From: Leishmania mexicana MHOM/GT/2001/U1103 | Taxonomy: Eukaryota > Euglenozoa > Kinetoplastea > Trypanosomatida > Trypanosomatidae | Direction of reading: 5' to 3' | NCBI RefSeq assembly: GCF_000234665.1 | Contig: NC_018336.1 | Location: forward strand, 847,069 to 911,068 | Length of the DNA: 64,000 bases | In this document: in pieces, positions 10,243-20,300 of the stretch | Numbering within the stretch: position 1 is the stretch's first letter | Layout: each line of letters opens with the position of its first letter | The notes under the pieces: generated by a model | Told to the model about the DNA's origin: nothing | Databases searched by the model: none | What the model saw: the letters and a program-made list of their open reading frames with translations, nothing else | Position numbers and translations under genes: made by a program

Positions 10243-13200
10243 ATGTTTCGGGTCACCAACGTTGCCGAGGATCGGGTCTTGACGCCGTGCAGCGCTGCAG
10301 CCCCCGTGGTCGACGAGGACGAAGAGCGTGGAGGAGCCTTTATCAGCATCGAGGACATTTTTGAGTCGCACGATGGCGCCGACACGCGCTACGTTGGAGT
10401 AGCCAACAAGCGGGCTTTCTCGGCACTCCACGTCGCTTTCCCCGTCACGCACTCACCCTCTTCACACGTTGGCCAGATGCTTTCGCCATCCTTGTGCCCG
10501 CGCGACACGCTGGCCACACCCGCCTCGCGGTCGATTGCCGCGGCGTCCTCGACAACGACAACGACGACCCTCTCGCAGCAGCTCACGCCGGTTCACCGCC
10601 CGTCTCTCGGTCGATCGCCCCAGCAGCACACGCCACACCATCACAGTACTTCCTACGACCACGACCGCTACCAGCGCTTTCTCACAAATGCGCTGCTGAG
10701 CGAATCAGAGGCGGGACGTCCGTCGAGCGTACTGTCGTTTCCTATGCGCACGCCAACACGGGTGAATCGGGCAAGTCGGCGAGAAACGCCGGATGCATGC
10801 GTTATGGCGGCAGCAACGCAGCGCTGCACTGGCGTCTCGGACCACGCCGCTGTGCCGCACAATACTGCCCATGAAGGACCACCATCGACGGCTTCCGTTT
10901 TGCACAACTCCGCAGTGTCCGAAGGATGGGCTACCGAGCCGATGAGTGAGGAGGCGCGATCTGCAGTCGCGCAGTCTGAGAAGAAGGGCCACCGGAGGGA
11001 TGGCACCGCAGTCGATGGGTATCTCTGGCAGCCAGCGAAGAAGGAACCACGAAATGTGTCACGCGTGGACGATGCCGCGGGGCCCGAGAGCACAGTGTAT
11101 AGTGAGGCACCACTCCCAAGCGCCGGGGCGCCATTTGCGTACTTTCAGCGGGCACCCCCGGTGTGGTCGCGGTCAGCACAGACGTCACTGCACCTTCCGT
11201 CGAGGCGCGACGAGGACAACTCGACGCGCGAGGCCGACGAGGGTTGTGGCACCGTCATTCTTGGCTTCGCGGCCGCCGAAGAAGGCGACGAGTTGGGCTC
11301 TCTGCGCGCAGTGCAGCGAACACAGCGCACGGGCGCCGACATCGATGTCGCGGCAGCCTCGGCTCGTCCGAACACGCCGTGGTCGACACACGGTGACCCT
11401 GCTGTGACCATGGGTGCTGCCGATGCATCATTCTTTACCCCGCGCCACTCCCCAGGCGCATTATCGGCAGCAGGGGACCTGGGCCGCCTTGACAGCGTCA
11501 CCACGCCGCTGCAGCTGCCCAGCAGCACCGCGCAGCACGTGAGCTCTCACACGCCTCTGCCACTAGTGCCAGCGCGTCGCTCGCTGACGCTCCCCATCCT
11601 TCGCTACATCAGCGAGGACGACACCGACGACGAGGTGGGGGAAAAGGCCCCCGCACCGTTTCTCAGCACACCTGGCAGCCGCGTCATTGAGACTAGTTGC
11701 GCCACCCCGGTGACGTCGTCCGCAGCCGGCTATCCGACTCCAGCATGGTCGTCGTCGTCGGGGCTCGGGCGGACGCGAGCGACTAACGGTGCCGCCTCCG
11801 TGCGGTCTCACGTCGTCCACCGCCGCAGCCCCGCTCGCTCGGTTCTTTCCTCGGCCACGTCGCGTCAGTTCACGACGCCGCAGTGTCTGTTCACACCCGT
11901 GCGCTACACGGATAACTCGATCCGCGGCGCGTCCGCCACCGGCCCGTCTGCCGCTGCATCGAGTGATGTCCTCATGACCTCCTCGTCTATCCGTGGACGC
12001 GCCGTCTCGCCCGCGGAGACGATGCTGTCCACGACAATTTCGACAGCGCATCATCGCGGTGGGAGTCGTCGTCATCACGACAGCACAGGCGTTCACAACT
12101 CACGCACGCACAGTCAGCCGCAGCAGCCTCGGCGCCACAGTCGCAACGCGTTCCACTTCATTCGCGCGCTAACCGCCGGAGAGGTATCGACGGATACGCG
12201 ACACCGTCCGCTATACTGGGGTTGCTTCGGCATACTGGTGGCGCAGCCGACGGAGGTGTGGTGCGTAGGCAAGACGCACCCGTTCCGACTGTTTCCGCCT
12301 GAGCGCTCGCCGCCTGCGTGGATGCCGCGCAACGGAGAGCTGGAGGTGACGACGGTGGCCACGACGGAGCGGCTGTCGCTCGCGCAGTGGGAGGCGGCCT
12401 CGATCGCAGCCGGCACCCCCGAGGCTTCCCCGCCTGTCGTCGTCTACGCTGCCATCGGCACGAGGGCAGGTGATGTTTTCGTGTACGGCTACAGCAAGTG
12501 CCCGTCGACAGCCCCTGATGCCACGCCGGTGACTCTTGACACAGCGCAAGCGCATGCGCACAGCACTCATACAGTACGACTAACGCAGCAAGGTATCCTG
12601 CGACGTGCGGATCGCGTCGGCGGCAGCGATGGGGTGTCAGAGGCAAAGACACGTGCTGCCACGGCGCACGGATTGCCTACTATGCAAGACAGCACAGTCT
12701 CGGTCGTCCGTGTGATGGATCACTGGTTGTACATTGGAGATCAGTCTGGCCACGTGTCTCGCTACGACCTGCGCCATACAAACTTTCTATGTGCCGTCTC
12801 CACCGACACCGCGTCGTCCTCGGCACCTAAGGCCGCCGCGGGGGAGCCACAGGACATCATCAGGGAGTCAAGGCCCCGTCGTGAGCCAAGCGCACGCCCA
12901 GATCCTGCCATGGCACCTCTTCCAGCCAGACTGAACCCTTGCATGCCTGTGCATCACTTTGGGCGACCTTTTCTACTCGCCGGCGCTTCCCCCACAACGA
13001 GGTCGTCGACGCCGTCTCAGTCGGCCGCTGCGGTTTCGACCCCGGCGCCGAAGTTCCACTACGCGGTGAGCGTTTGGGAGCCTGTGTATCATCTCGACGT
13101 GACGAGCAGCCAAAGCTACCTAGCTGTGGGGACGCAGACGCGACTGCTGGTCTACCGCACCGCACAACTACCTCGCATATCGGACACGTCGTCCTCGTCA

Positions 13201-14496
13201 TCGCCGTCGCCGCCGCTGCCGTTCCACGCTCCCTTCATCGTCACATCGGCAGCCACCCCGTCTCGCGAGGGCAGCAGTGGTAACGTCAACGTCGTGCACG
13301 AACACGGCGACGGTGCTACCCCTCTGGTTGTCGTGAGTGACGCAGCACAGCCCATACGCTGCTTTTCGTGGATGTTCTGTGACTACGAATCCCTGATGCA
13401 TTCACTTCATGCTCGGTCGCCGGTAGAGAAGCAAGTCGTCTTCTCGGACACCGAAGACGACGACTCGGAGGCTTTTTCTCGTGTTCCTCTCACCAGCGAT
13501 GACGAGATCGGCATTGGCAACGCCTCATCGAAGCTCGTGGCCCTGGGCAGCGCCTGCCGCCGCCACACGCCAACACCAAGTCTCGTGTTTGCCACGGCGT
13601 GGCAGGAGCCGACGGAGGTGGCCGAGGGTCAGAGCCCACAATCACCGGTGCCACGGATCAAGACGGATATTCGCGTGTTCCGTGTCGTGACGCAGACGAC
13701 CGTGACCTCCTGCATCCTCGGTTACCCTGTACACATGTTGGCAGTGCTCCCTGGCACCACGCAGATCATTGTCGGCACCGGGGGTGCTGCAGAGCTAGCA
13801 TGTCCGGCCTCGCCCGGTGCATCTTCGCCCGCTGGCCATCCTCGCCCGGCTTCGCCGCAAGTTCCAGTGGATATCTTCACAGGGCTGCAGTTGAGCAGCC
13901 CCTTTACATCCCCAGTGCTGCGCTCCACTTCTGCGACGACGGCGACCACCACATCTGTTTCCCCAGTCGGCGGGTTTCGCTCCCCGGCCATCGCGGGGCG
14001 TCGCCCTTCGCTGGCAGTCGCAGCGGCGGAGGCTCTCTGGAACCGTCCGTATACCGTTCGCCATACTGCCCGCAGCGTCCCCCCGACCGACGCAGGCGCT
14101 GTGCATCAGCAGCCGCAACATCGTGCACTCACGAGCGAGGAGAAGAACGGCTATTTGTTCCTTCTCGAGGTGTGCCCTGCCGACAGCCTTGCAGTAGGGA
14201 GCGGAACAGGCGACGACTGCCGTGTGTGCCTGCGTGTGCGAGGCGAGGTTGGCGTCGGCGAAGGCGAGAGCGCTGTTTGCGGGGCCATGAACCCGCACCA
14301 GGATTACGTTTCTGTCCTCATACGCCCTACAGAGAGTGACCCGCGCATTGCCGCGTCGCCGCCGCGCGACGGATCACGGGCGAAGGTGAAGGTGTGGAGG
14401 ATATCCACAGATGTGCAGTCGGCTTGCATCATATCGCCCCCAGGTGGACTGCTGTTTCCGTCCGAGTCGCAGCAGCAGATGGAGTGTCTGCGTTGA
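10243..14496 (+). CDS. Low-complexity protein with WD40/propeller-like C-terminal half
   Basis: A 1417-residue protein. The ATG at 10243 is used because the frame extends upstream only to a TTG. Residues 1 to about 630 are Ser/Thr/Pro/His-rich and probably disordered, with many SP and TP sites that could be phosphorylated. From about residue 640 onwards there are spaced beta-strand-like blocks ending in aromatic or basic residues, for example WLYIGDQSGHVSRYDLRH near 825, YLAVGTQTRLLVYR near 955 and KVKVWRIS near 1380. This pattern resembles degenerate WD40 blades interrupted by low-complexity inserts. No catalytic motif is visible. A scaffold role is typical of such folds, but the partner cannot be inferred. 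The family is not recognised; the propeller call is tentative. Confidence 0.85.
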   Translation: MFRVTNVAEDRVLTPCSAAAPVVDEDEERGGAFISIEDIFESHDGADTRYVGVANKRAFSALHVAFPVTHSPSSHVGQMLSPSLCPRDTLATPASRSIAAASSTTTTTTLSQQLTPVHRPSLGRSPQQHTPHHHSTSYDHDRYQRFLTNALLSESEAGRPSSVLSFPMRTPTRVNRASRRETPDACVMAAATQRCTGVSDHAAVPHNTAHEGPPSTASVLHNSAVSEGWATEPMSEEARSAVAQSEKKGHRRDGTAVDGYLWQPAKKEPRNVSRVDDAAGPESTVYSEAPLPSAGAPFAYFQRAPPVWSRSAQTSLHLPSRRDEDNSTREADEGCGTVILGFAAAEEGDELGSLRAVQRTQRTGADIDVAAASARPNTPWSTHGDPAVTMGAADASFFTPRHSPGALSAAGDLGRLDSVTTPLQLPSSTAQHVSSHTPLPLVPARRSLTLPILRYISEDDTDDEVGEKAPAPFLSTPGSRVIETSCATPVTSSAAGYPTPAWSSSSGLGRTRATNGAASVRSHVVHRRSPARSVLSSATSRQFTTPQCLFTPVRYTDNSIRGASATGPSAAASSDVLMTSSSIRGRAVSPAETMLSTTISTAHHRGGSRRHHDSTGVHNSRTHSQPQQPRRHSRNAFHFIRALTAGEVSTDTRHRPLYWGCFGILVAQPTEVWCVGKTHPFRLFPPERSPPAWMPRNGELEVTTVATTERLSLAQWEAASIAAGTPEASPPVVVYAAIGTRAGDVFVYGYSKCPSTAPDATPVTLDTAQAHAHSTHTVRLTQQGILRRADRVGGSDGVSEAKTRAATAHGLPTMQDSTVSVVRVMDHWLYIGDQSGHVSRYDLRHTNFLCAVSTDTASSSAPKAAAGEPQDIIRESRPRREPSARPDPAMAPLPARLNPCMPVHHFGRPFLLAGASPTTRSSTPSQSAAAVSTPAPKFHYAVSVWEPVYHLDVTSSQSYLAVGTQTRLLVYRTAQLPRISDTSSSSSPSPPLPFHAPFIVTSAATPSREGSSGNVNVVHEHGDGATPLVVVSDAAQPIRCFSWMFCDYESLMHSLHARSPVEKQVVFSDTEDDDSEAFSRVPLTSDDEIGIGNASSKLVALGSACRRHTPTPSLVFATAWQEPTEVAEGQSPQSPVPRIKTDIRVFRVVTQTTVTSCILGYPVHMLAVLPGTTQIIVGTGGAAELACPASPGASSPAGHPRPASPQVPVDIFTGLQLSSPFTSPVLRSTSATTATTTSVSPVGGFRSPAIAGRRPSLAVAAAEALWNRPYTVRHTARSVPPTDAGAVHQQPQHRALTSEEKNGYLFLLEVCPADSLAVGSGTGDDCRVCLRVRGEVGVGEGESAVCGAMNPHQDYVSVLIRPTESDPRIAASPPRDGSRAKVKVWRISTDVQSACIISPPGGLLFPSESQQQMECLR

Positions 14497-14841
14497 AAGG
14501 TGAACATGCACCCAAGATTCCACCAAATGTTTTGATCTCCCTCTTTCGGTGCCTTCTTGGCGTCGATGTCGACGCGCTGTCACTGGGGAGGCAGGAGGGA
14601 GGGCGGGGCAGGGATTGTGATGACTCTCTCTGTCTCCTGTACCTCCATTGCCATAGAAGTGCTCTGCAATATTTCGGTTTTCTCTCTCTCGAGATGTTTC
14701 GAGCTCCATAGAATATAGGTGACGGTGACGGTGGCGTGTCTGTCTGTGCGTGTGTCTACCTGCTCTTTGTCCGTTTTTATTTTTATTTTCATTTTGTTTC
14801 TTTGCTCCCCTGCTTCAACTCATTTCCATGACATGTACAGA

Positions 14842-14896
14842 ATATATCTATATCTATCTATATCTATCTATATCTATCTATATCTATATATATATG
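14842..14896. repeat. TATC/TATA microsatellite
   Basis: Tandem TATCTATC and TATA units over about 55 nt, running directly into a TG tract. It lies in the 3' flank of the preceding gene, in DNA that would be transcribed. Confidence 0.85.
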
Positions 14897-14962
14897 TGTG
14901 TGTGTGCGCGTCCTTTCATGGAGAGATCAATGTTTTCCTTTGCGTCTGTGTTGTTCTTTATT

Positions 14963-14963
<1 letters not shown>

Positions 14964-15003
<40 letters not shown>
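14964..15003. repeat. CA microsatellite, 40 nt
   Basis: Twenty uninterrupted CA units, the longest dinucleotide run in the window. A likely length-polymorphic marker. Confidence 0.95.
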
Positions 15004-15004
<1 letters not shown>

Positions 15005-18000
15005 GAAGAATGGTAGAAGCGTAGGGGGGAAAACAAAACAAAGGGGATCTGGAAGATGGCATGCCGCCAGGGCTGCTGTCCACTCTTTCTCCGCCCTCCG
15101 CCCCCTTCATGTCTGCGCTCGTTTCGTTACACTGCCCCCCCTTCCCTCCCCCTCTCTCTGTCTCTCTCGCCGTTTCTTGCCCGCTTCATTTTTATGTTTA
15201 TTATTTTCTTTTCTTCCTCTCTGCTTGCTGGTTGGACTTCGTCTCCCCTCCGCCGCCGCACGTATTTTGTTGTCTGGGCCGAATGCCCCCCTCCCCCTCC
15301 CCTTTTTCTGTTGTCTTGGGCCAGCATCATTCTCGCACACGGATCCAAGCATATCCCACTTTGGCTTGTTTTCATGTAGATAAGTGTGCCTGCCCGCTCC
15401 CTTGGCGACACCATCGTGTACTCCGCCCGCCCTCCCCTCCCCTTGCTTTTGTTTGGTTATTCTCTCCTCTCCTCTTGCTGATTGCTGTTGTTCATTGTCG
15501 GAGCGCAAACCGCGTGTACACCACCGCCGTCATCGTCGTCAACTCTCTCTCTCTCGGGCGCGCGCGCGTAGCGTACGCTGGAGTCGAAAAACAACAACAG
15601 AACCAAAGGAGGAGCGAAAGAAAGACGTGTGTATGCGTGCCCATACAACTCAGCACTCGCTCTGTGGCTCTGCTTCCTTTTCGCCTGCGCTGTGGTGTGG
15701 GTATCACGCTGCCGCTTGTTTTTTTTTTGTAGTCTGTGCGCTCATCGAGTTGAGGCCGGGCTCGGACGTGCATCCCGTCAGTGCTGTGTGTGATCATCAT
15801 AGAAACTGGTCTCTGCGCGTCTCCCTCTTGTGTTTCGTATCGAACTTCTTCTTTTTTCCTCTGGTCTGGACCTGATCGCGTGCTTACGTGCGCGGGCGTA
15901 TTTTGTTTGTGTCGCTCTTCTTTTCTGTAGAGGTCATCGGGTGGCCGAGGAGCGTTGGCGGTGGTGTCTTGACTTTCATTACGATACTGGCGTGCTTTGC
16001 TTTCATCGATATATATATATATATCCGCCTCAACGCTTTACTCTGCACTGTAATCCTGTCTGCGTGCATGGACTTGGCACCGCTGGTGCCTCTGCGCATC
16101 TCACCGTCTCTCTGCGCTGACGTCCACAGCTCTTCCTGTCTTCCACAGAGTTGCAGACGACTCGCTCGCTTTCCTTTCGTCTTGCTCCGGGGATAAGAAG
16201 TTAAACACGCTCTGGCCAGCTCGATCAAATCTCCTTTGTAGCCGTGCCACCGCGAAGGATCGCCGCCGTTTTGCGTGCGCCTGCACCTCGATTGCCTAGC
16301 GACAGTGCCCGTTGTCTGTCTTCTGTTTGTCGGTTGTTTTTGATTTTCCAGTGTGGCACTTACGCTCAGCATGGCCTTCGGCGAAGTGGATAAGCATATC
16401 TGTCTGTGCTTGCGGTCGCATCAACTTTACTTCTCCTGGCACCGCCCTCATCTTCCCATCATTGCTGAAGCAGGGGGTGGGGTCGCAGGCAGTGCACGCC
16501 GGAGCGGAAGAACGAAAAAGATGAGGAGAGAACCAGACATGCTTCCTACAATGCCTCGCCAGCGGAGGCACCGCCGCACTAAAGTGTCACGGCTCCTTGA
16601 TGTCGGTTGTCCATTCCGATCTCTCTCTCTCCCCCCTCGCCCCCGAATCCTTTTTTTTCATTGGTTGATGTGCCATCTGCCTTTTCTTTTTCTTGCGTGT
16701 TGCGTGCAAACAAATGAAAACGGAACGAGAAAAACGAAACGATGGCGAAGCGAAACATCTGTCCACGTCGATCTTGCCTCGTGTTCTCTGTCTCCATGTG
16801 CTTGCTCTTGCCACACGGCCCCTTCTCCCTCTTCCGTGCACCCCACGTTTTCCCGCATTCGCGTTCAGTGGCGCGTGCGCTGCAAAAATGGATCAACGGT
16901 GTCAAGCGCCATTCATATCGATGCATGCAAAGCCAGCAATGGCGAAACAACAACACCGCGATCAGAGAAGCGAGAAGGGGCGCTGGCACAAGCACGCTGA
17001 CGTGATTGTTTTTTCTTTGTTTTTCCTCTCTTCTCCTCCTCCTCCCCCCTTTCTGTGTGTGTGTGTGTGTCGCCTTCCTCCGTCTTCACGCGAATTTACG
17101 CCACCGATTATTCGTTGTTACACCTTTGTGCTTGGCTCTTGCGGAGTGGCTAGCGGCAGCACAACAGCAAGAAAAACACCAACAACAGCAGCAAAGGTCT
17201 TTTTTGTTTATATAGTCTTGTGCGCGTCACGCCTCCCCCTCCCCTCTCCCTCTTCCCGTGTGTTACCCTCATATCCGCAGGAAAAAAAGAACATGTGAGC
17301 GAAACAGGCGGGTATGTGTGCGTGCGCAGGTGTGTGCGCTGCGGATGGTGGCGACACTTCTATGGAAAGGGGGGAGGGGAGACGGTCGGTGCGCTCATGC
17401 TCTCCATCACGATCCCCCCTCTGCTTTCGATTTCCCGCTCAAAAGATGAGGAAAGAACACACGCCAACTGTAGTGAGATGGGGTAGAGGCGCAGTTGTGT
17501 GTTTCCCTTTTCGATGGCGAGGTCTCTGTGGTACAGGCGCACGCATGCGCCTGGGCGTGTGTGGAGGCACGAACGTGTCCGATGCACGAGGTGGTGGATG
17601 ATGCCAGCAGAACTCAAGGAAAAGTGCAGCACGCCGGGTGCAGCACCGAAGCCTGGGGATGCTCTTCTTTTTCAGTCTCTCGCCGTCGCCGATTGTATAT
17701 ACACATATATATATATGTGTGTGTGTGTGCATCCGCCATACAAACCCCGACATGGATGGACACGTCTTACTTGCGTTCTTTCTTTTTTCTTTCTTCTCCG
17801 TCCCCTTTTCCGTTTCTTTGTACGCTTTTTCATCTGCGTCGCTGACTGCTTCCGTTTTTTTTGTTGTTGTTCCAGTTTCCATGTTCACCGTTTCGTGATT
17901 CGGCGTCTGCTCGCCCACGCTTTTACGAGCCGCACATGCGGCATATACATTTCTCCATTTTACTGCGTTGTTTTATTGAGGTTGTTGTGCTTTGCCTTTC

Positions 18001-18020
18001 ATCCCCCTCCCTCTCCCCCA

Positions 18021-18021
<1 letters not shown>

Positions 18022-18052
<31 letters not shown>
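18022..18052. repeat. CA microsatellite
   Basis: About 31 nt of alternating C and A embedded in a C/T-rich spacer. Confidence 0.95.
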
Positions 18053-18054
<2 letters not shown>

Positions 18055-18208
18055 CCTGTTTTTCTGATTCCTTCTGCCGCCCCCATTTGTTCTGTCCTTG
18101 CGACAGCTCTACGGTGATTCTCTCCCTCCTCTCCTCTCGTGAGCACCGATGCCTCTCTCTTTTCTTTCGTTCGTTTGGGTATATTTATTGTCTCCACTGT
18201 ACCATTGA

Positions 18209-18331
18209 TCCTAATGGTGCCGGCCACCTCACCGGGGTATCCGGGTCTCGTACCCCACTCTTGGTGTCGGAGGACAGGTTTGGGCTGGGATTGTGCGGAA
18301 TGCAGCGTTGCACGACGATACGAAAAAAAAT
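18209..18331 (+). mobile_element. Short A-tailed SIDER-like retroposon fragment
   Basis: The segment contains GCCGGCCACCTCA at 18219, resembling the start of the Pr77 hallmark that opens L1Tc/ingi-clade elements and Leishmania SIDERs, and a second block at 18260-18288 that matches 26997-27026 at most positions (TGTCGG, GACAGGT, TGGGCTGG). It ends in GAAAAAAAAT, a possible poly(A) tail. It is about 120 nt long, far shorter than a full SIDER, so it is internally deleted. The family assignment relies on remembered hallmark sequence and on the second copy in this window. Confidence 0.5.
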
Positions 18332-20120
18332 CTATCCATGTTTTGTGCGCACACTTATACACTCGTATACACTCAAACATGTTTGTACTTGTACTTCTAC
18401 AGCCCCTGACGATGCATGCACCTCTTATCTCTCCTCCCCCTGCTCCGTCTGCGTCCATGAGCATCCATCTTTCTCTCTCTGTTTAGATGTGTGAAGGCGT
18501 CTCTCGTCTATCGTATTTCCAGTGGCGTGTCGCCACGGCCTCTGCCTCTCGTAGAAGCATCCGCCAAACATCGAAAACGAAGGGCAGGGCAAAAGAACAA
18601 CAACAACCGGTCTTCCTCTCCCTCTTTTTCTTGTTTGTGTGTGTGCGTGTCTTGCATCCACTTCTGGCTGTCCTGCCATCCGTTGTCGTGATGATCACTC
18701 ACTCGCTCTCTCTGTGTTCGACGCTGACTCTCTGTTTTTTTTTTGTCGTCCTATCCGCCTTTGAGGGCCATCAACGCAGCGCGAACCACCGCGATGGTGC
18801 AGTGCGTCACTTGTGCAGCGCAAGGAGGAGGCAACAAACAGGAGCGTGGCACACACACACACACACGTACACGCAGAGAGAGGAACTCGAGAGCATTGCC
18901 CCGTTCCTCTTGCCTCTCTGTCTCTGATGCTGTTCACATGACGAGTGCTCTCGGCTTCCCGCTTCCCGTCGTTATGCTCGTACGTGCATCTCTCACTGTG
19001 TGCTCTTGTCAGACGTCGCTTTTATGCTGACGAGGAGGAGGATGATGATCATCATCATCTTTGGAGGCGTTGTTTTCTTCGGCAACGCTATTTTTCTCTG
19101 GTTGTTTTCTGTGCGGCGCGCGCTTGCTTTTTTTTTTGCTTTCCGTTGCTTCACCTTCGCTTTGCTGTCTTCCTTTCATTGCCTTCACGTACGGCTGGTT
19201 CTCTTGGCGTGCAGACCTCAGAGAGTGAAGGAGGAGGGGGCGTGAGAGGCAACGACCACCTACACACGCATCTACAGCGGGCTCTCTTTTTTTCCTCCGT
19301 CCGCGTTTTCGCCCATCGACGTGCATTTTGTGTCTCTCTGCTTACGGGCACGTGATGGACGCCAGGAGGCCTCTGCTGCCTCACGAGTTCCCCTCTCCCC
19401 GCCCCTCCTCCTCTCTCTCCATCCTTCTCTAACGACATCTGTGCTCACTGTCTTTCATCGTGCTATGGCCGCCGTTTTTTTCTGAATATCTCTCTCTTCC
19501 TCTCTGCCGCATCCAAGAAGAAGCAGGACAAGTGCATCGACAACACAATGCCCAGCTGGATGGAAAGCAAAAGGAAGGGCGCCATGTCCCCCCCCGATCA
19601 AGGCCCCAAGCGGGCGGGGGCGTACCGTTCCTGCCTCTCAAGAGCCTTCGCAAGAAGAGCAAGGCCCAGATGAAGACAGGTGGGTGGTGGGTGGAGCTGT
19701 GCCGAGGTGGTGAGGGATGCTTGTCGTCAAGCACGCACACGTGGAGAGGGGGAATGACGGACTAGGCACGCTTGTTTATCTCCGCCTGTGGCTGCCGGCT
19801 CTTCGCAACATTGTTGTCAGTCATCTCGAAGAAAACGGCGACAGCGGTGGACGGGCAGGCGTCTGCAACCTGCGCTTGCCCTTCCAACCTTTATACTTCG
19901 GAAGCGTGGCATTAATCGAGGATTGCCTAGGTGGTAACCATTACCTACCCTCCCACACCTGCGTTGCCTCTCTCTTATGCTTCATACGCACTCCCCCCAC
20001 AGCCTCCCTTGTCTACGTTCATGCTCCCGCCTCGTGAATAACTCTTCTCTCTCTTGCCGACTTTTTATCCGCGGGCGATATCCCTCTCCCCTCACACCCG
20101 CGCACCGACCTCATTGTGCA

Positions 20121-20157
20121 CGCCCTCTGCGCATTTTGCGTTTTTGAATCACTGTAG
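20121..20157 (+). promoter_or_regulatory. Predicted spliced-leader acceptor for the 20301-23672 gene
   Basis: A C/T-rich region ends at CTGTAG (AG at 20156-20157). The resulting leader of about 143 nt contains a 6-codon upstream ORF at 20260-20280 before the main ATG. Confidence 0.5.
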
Positions 20158-20259
20158 GACCAAGGTGCTGCCCCGCTACCCTTTTCATCATCGATCGCCA
20201 CACGTAGACCCTCACAAGCTCGCTAACATCACTCAACACGGCCTCGTAACGGAGAAAGA

Positions 20260-20280
20260 ATGCGAATACTCACGGCTTGA
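20260..20280 (+). promoter_or_regulatory. Short upstream ORF (6 codons)
   Basis: ATG at 20260 is followed by five codons and TGA, ending 20 nt before the main ATG at 20301. If the acceptor at 20157 is used, ribosomes would meet this ORF first, which could dampen translation. Its function is inferred from position only. Confidence 0.4.
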
Positions 20281-20300
20281 TACCTCCTCAGCGGGTAATC

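Larger units (their letters stand above)
14497..20120. other. 5.6 kb spacer with microsatellites and no recognisable gene
   Basis: Most of this stretch is strongly T/C-rich on the + strand, with many potential splice acceptors. It contains a TATC/TATA array (14842-14896), a 40-nt CA run (14964-15003), TA/TG runs near 16008-16024 and 17700-17730, another CA run (18022-18052) and a SIDER-like fragment (18209-18331). Open frames reach 331 codons but translate to Ser/Leu/Phe/Pro/Cys-rich strings typical of pyrimidine tracts. A less pyrimidine-rich island at about 19500-19750 holds a 41-codon ATG frame of doubtful status. Confidence 0.6.

Noticed and set aside
14964..18052. Clustered CA/TA repeats as a CRISPR-like or telomeric array
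   Set aside because: They are simple microsatellites without spacers or TTAGGG units.
17499..18494. 331-codon + frame in the 14.5-20.3 kb gap
   Set aside because: The translation is dominated by Phe/Ser/Leu/Cys from pyrimidine tracts and by Thr-His runs from a CA repeat, and it lacks a domain.
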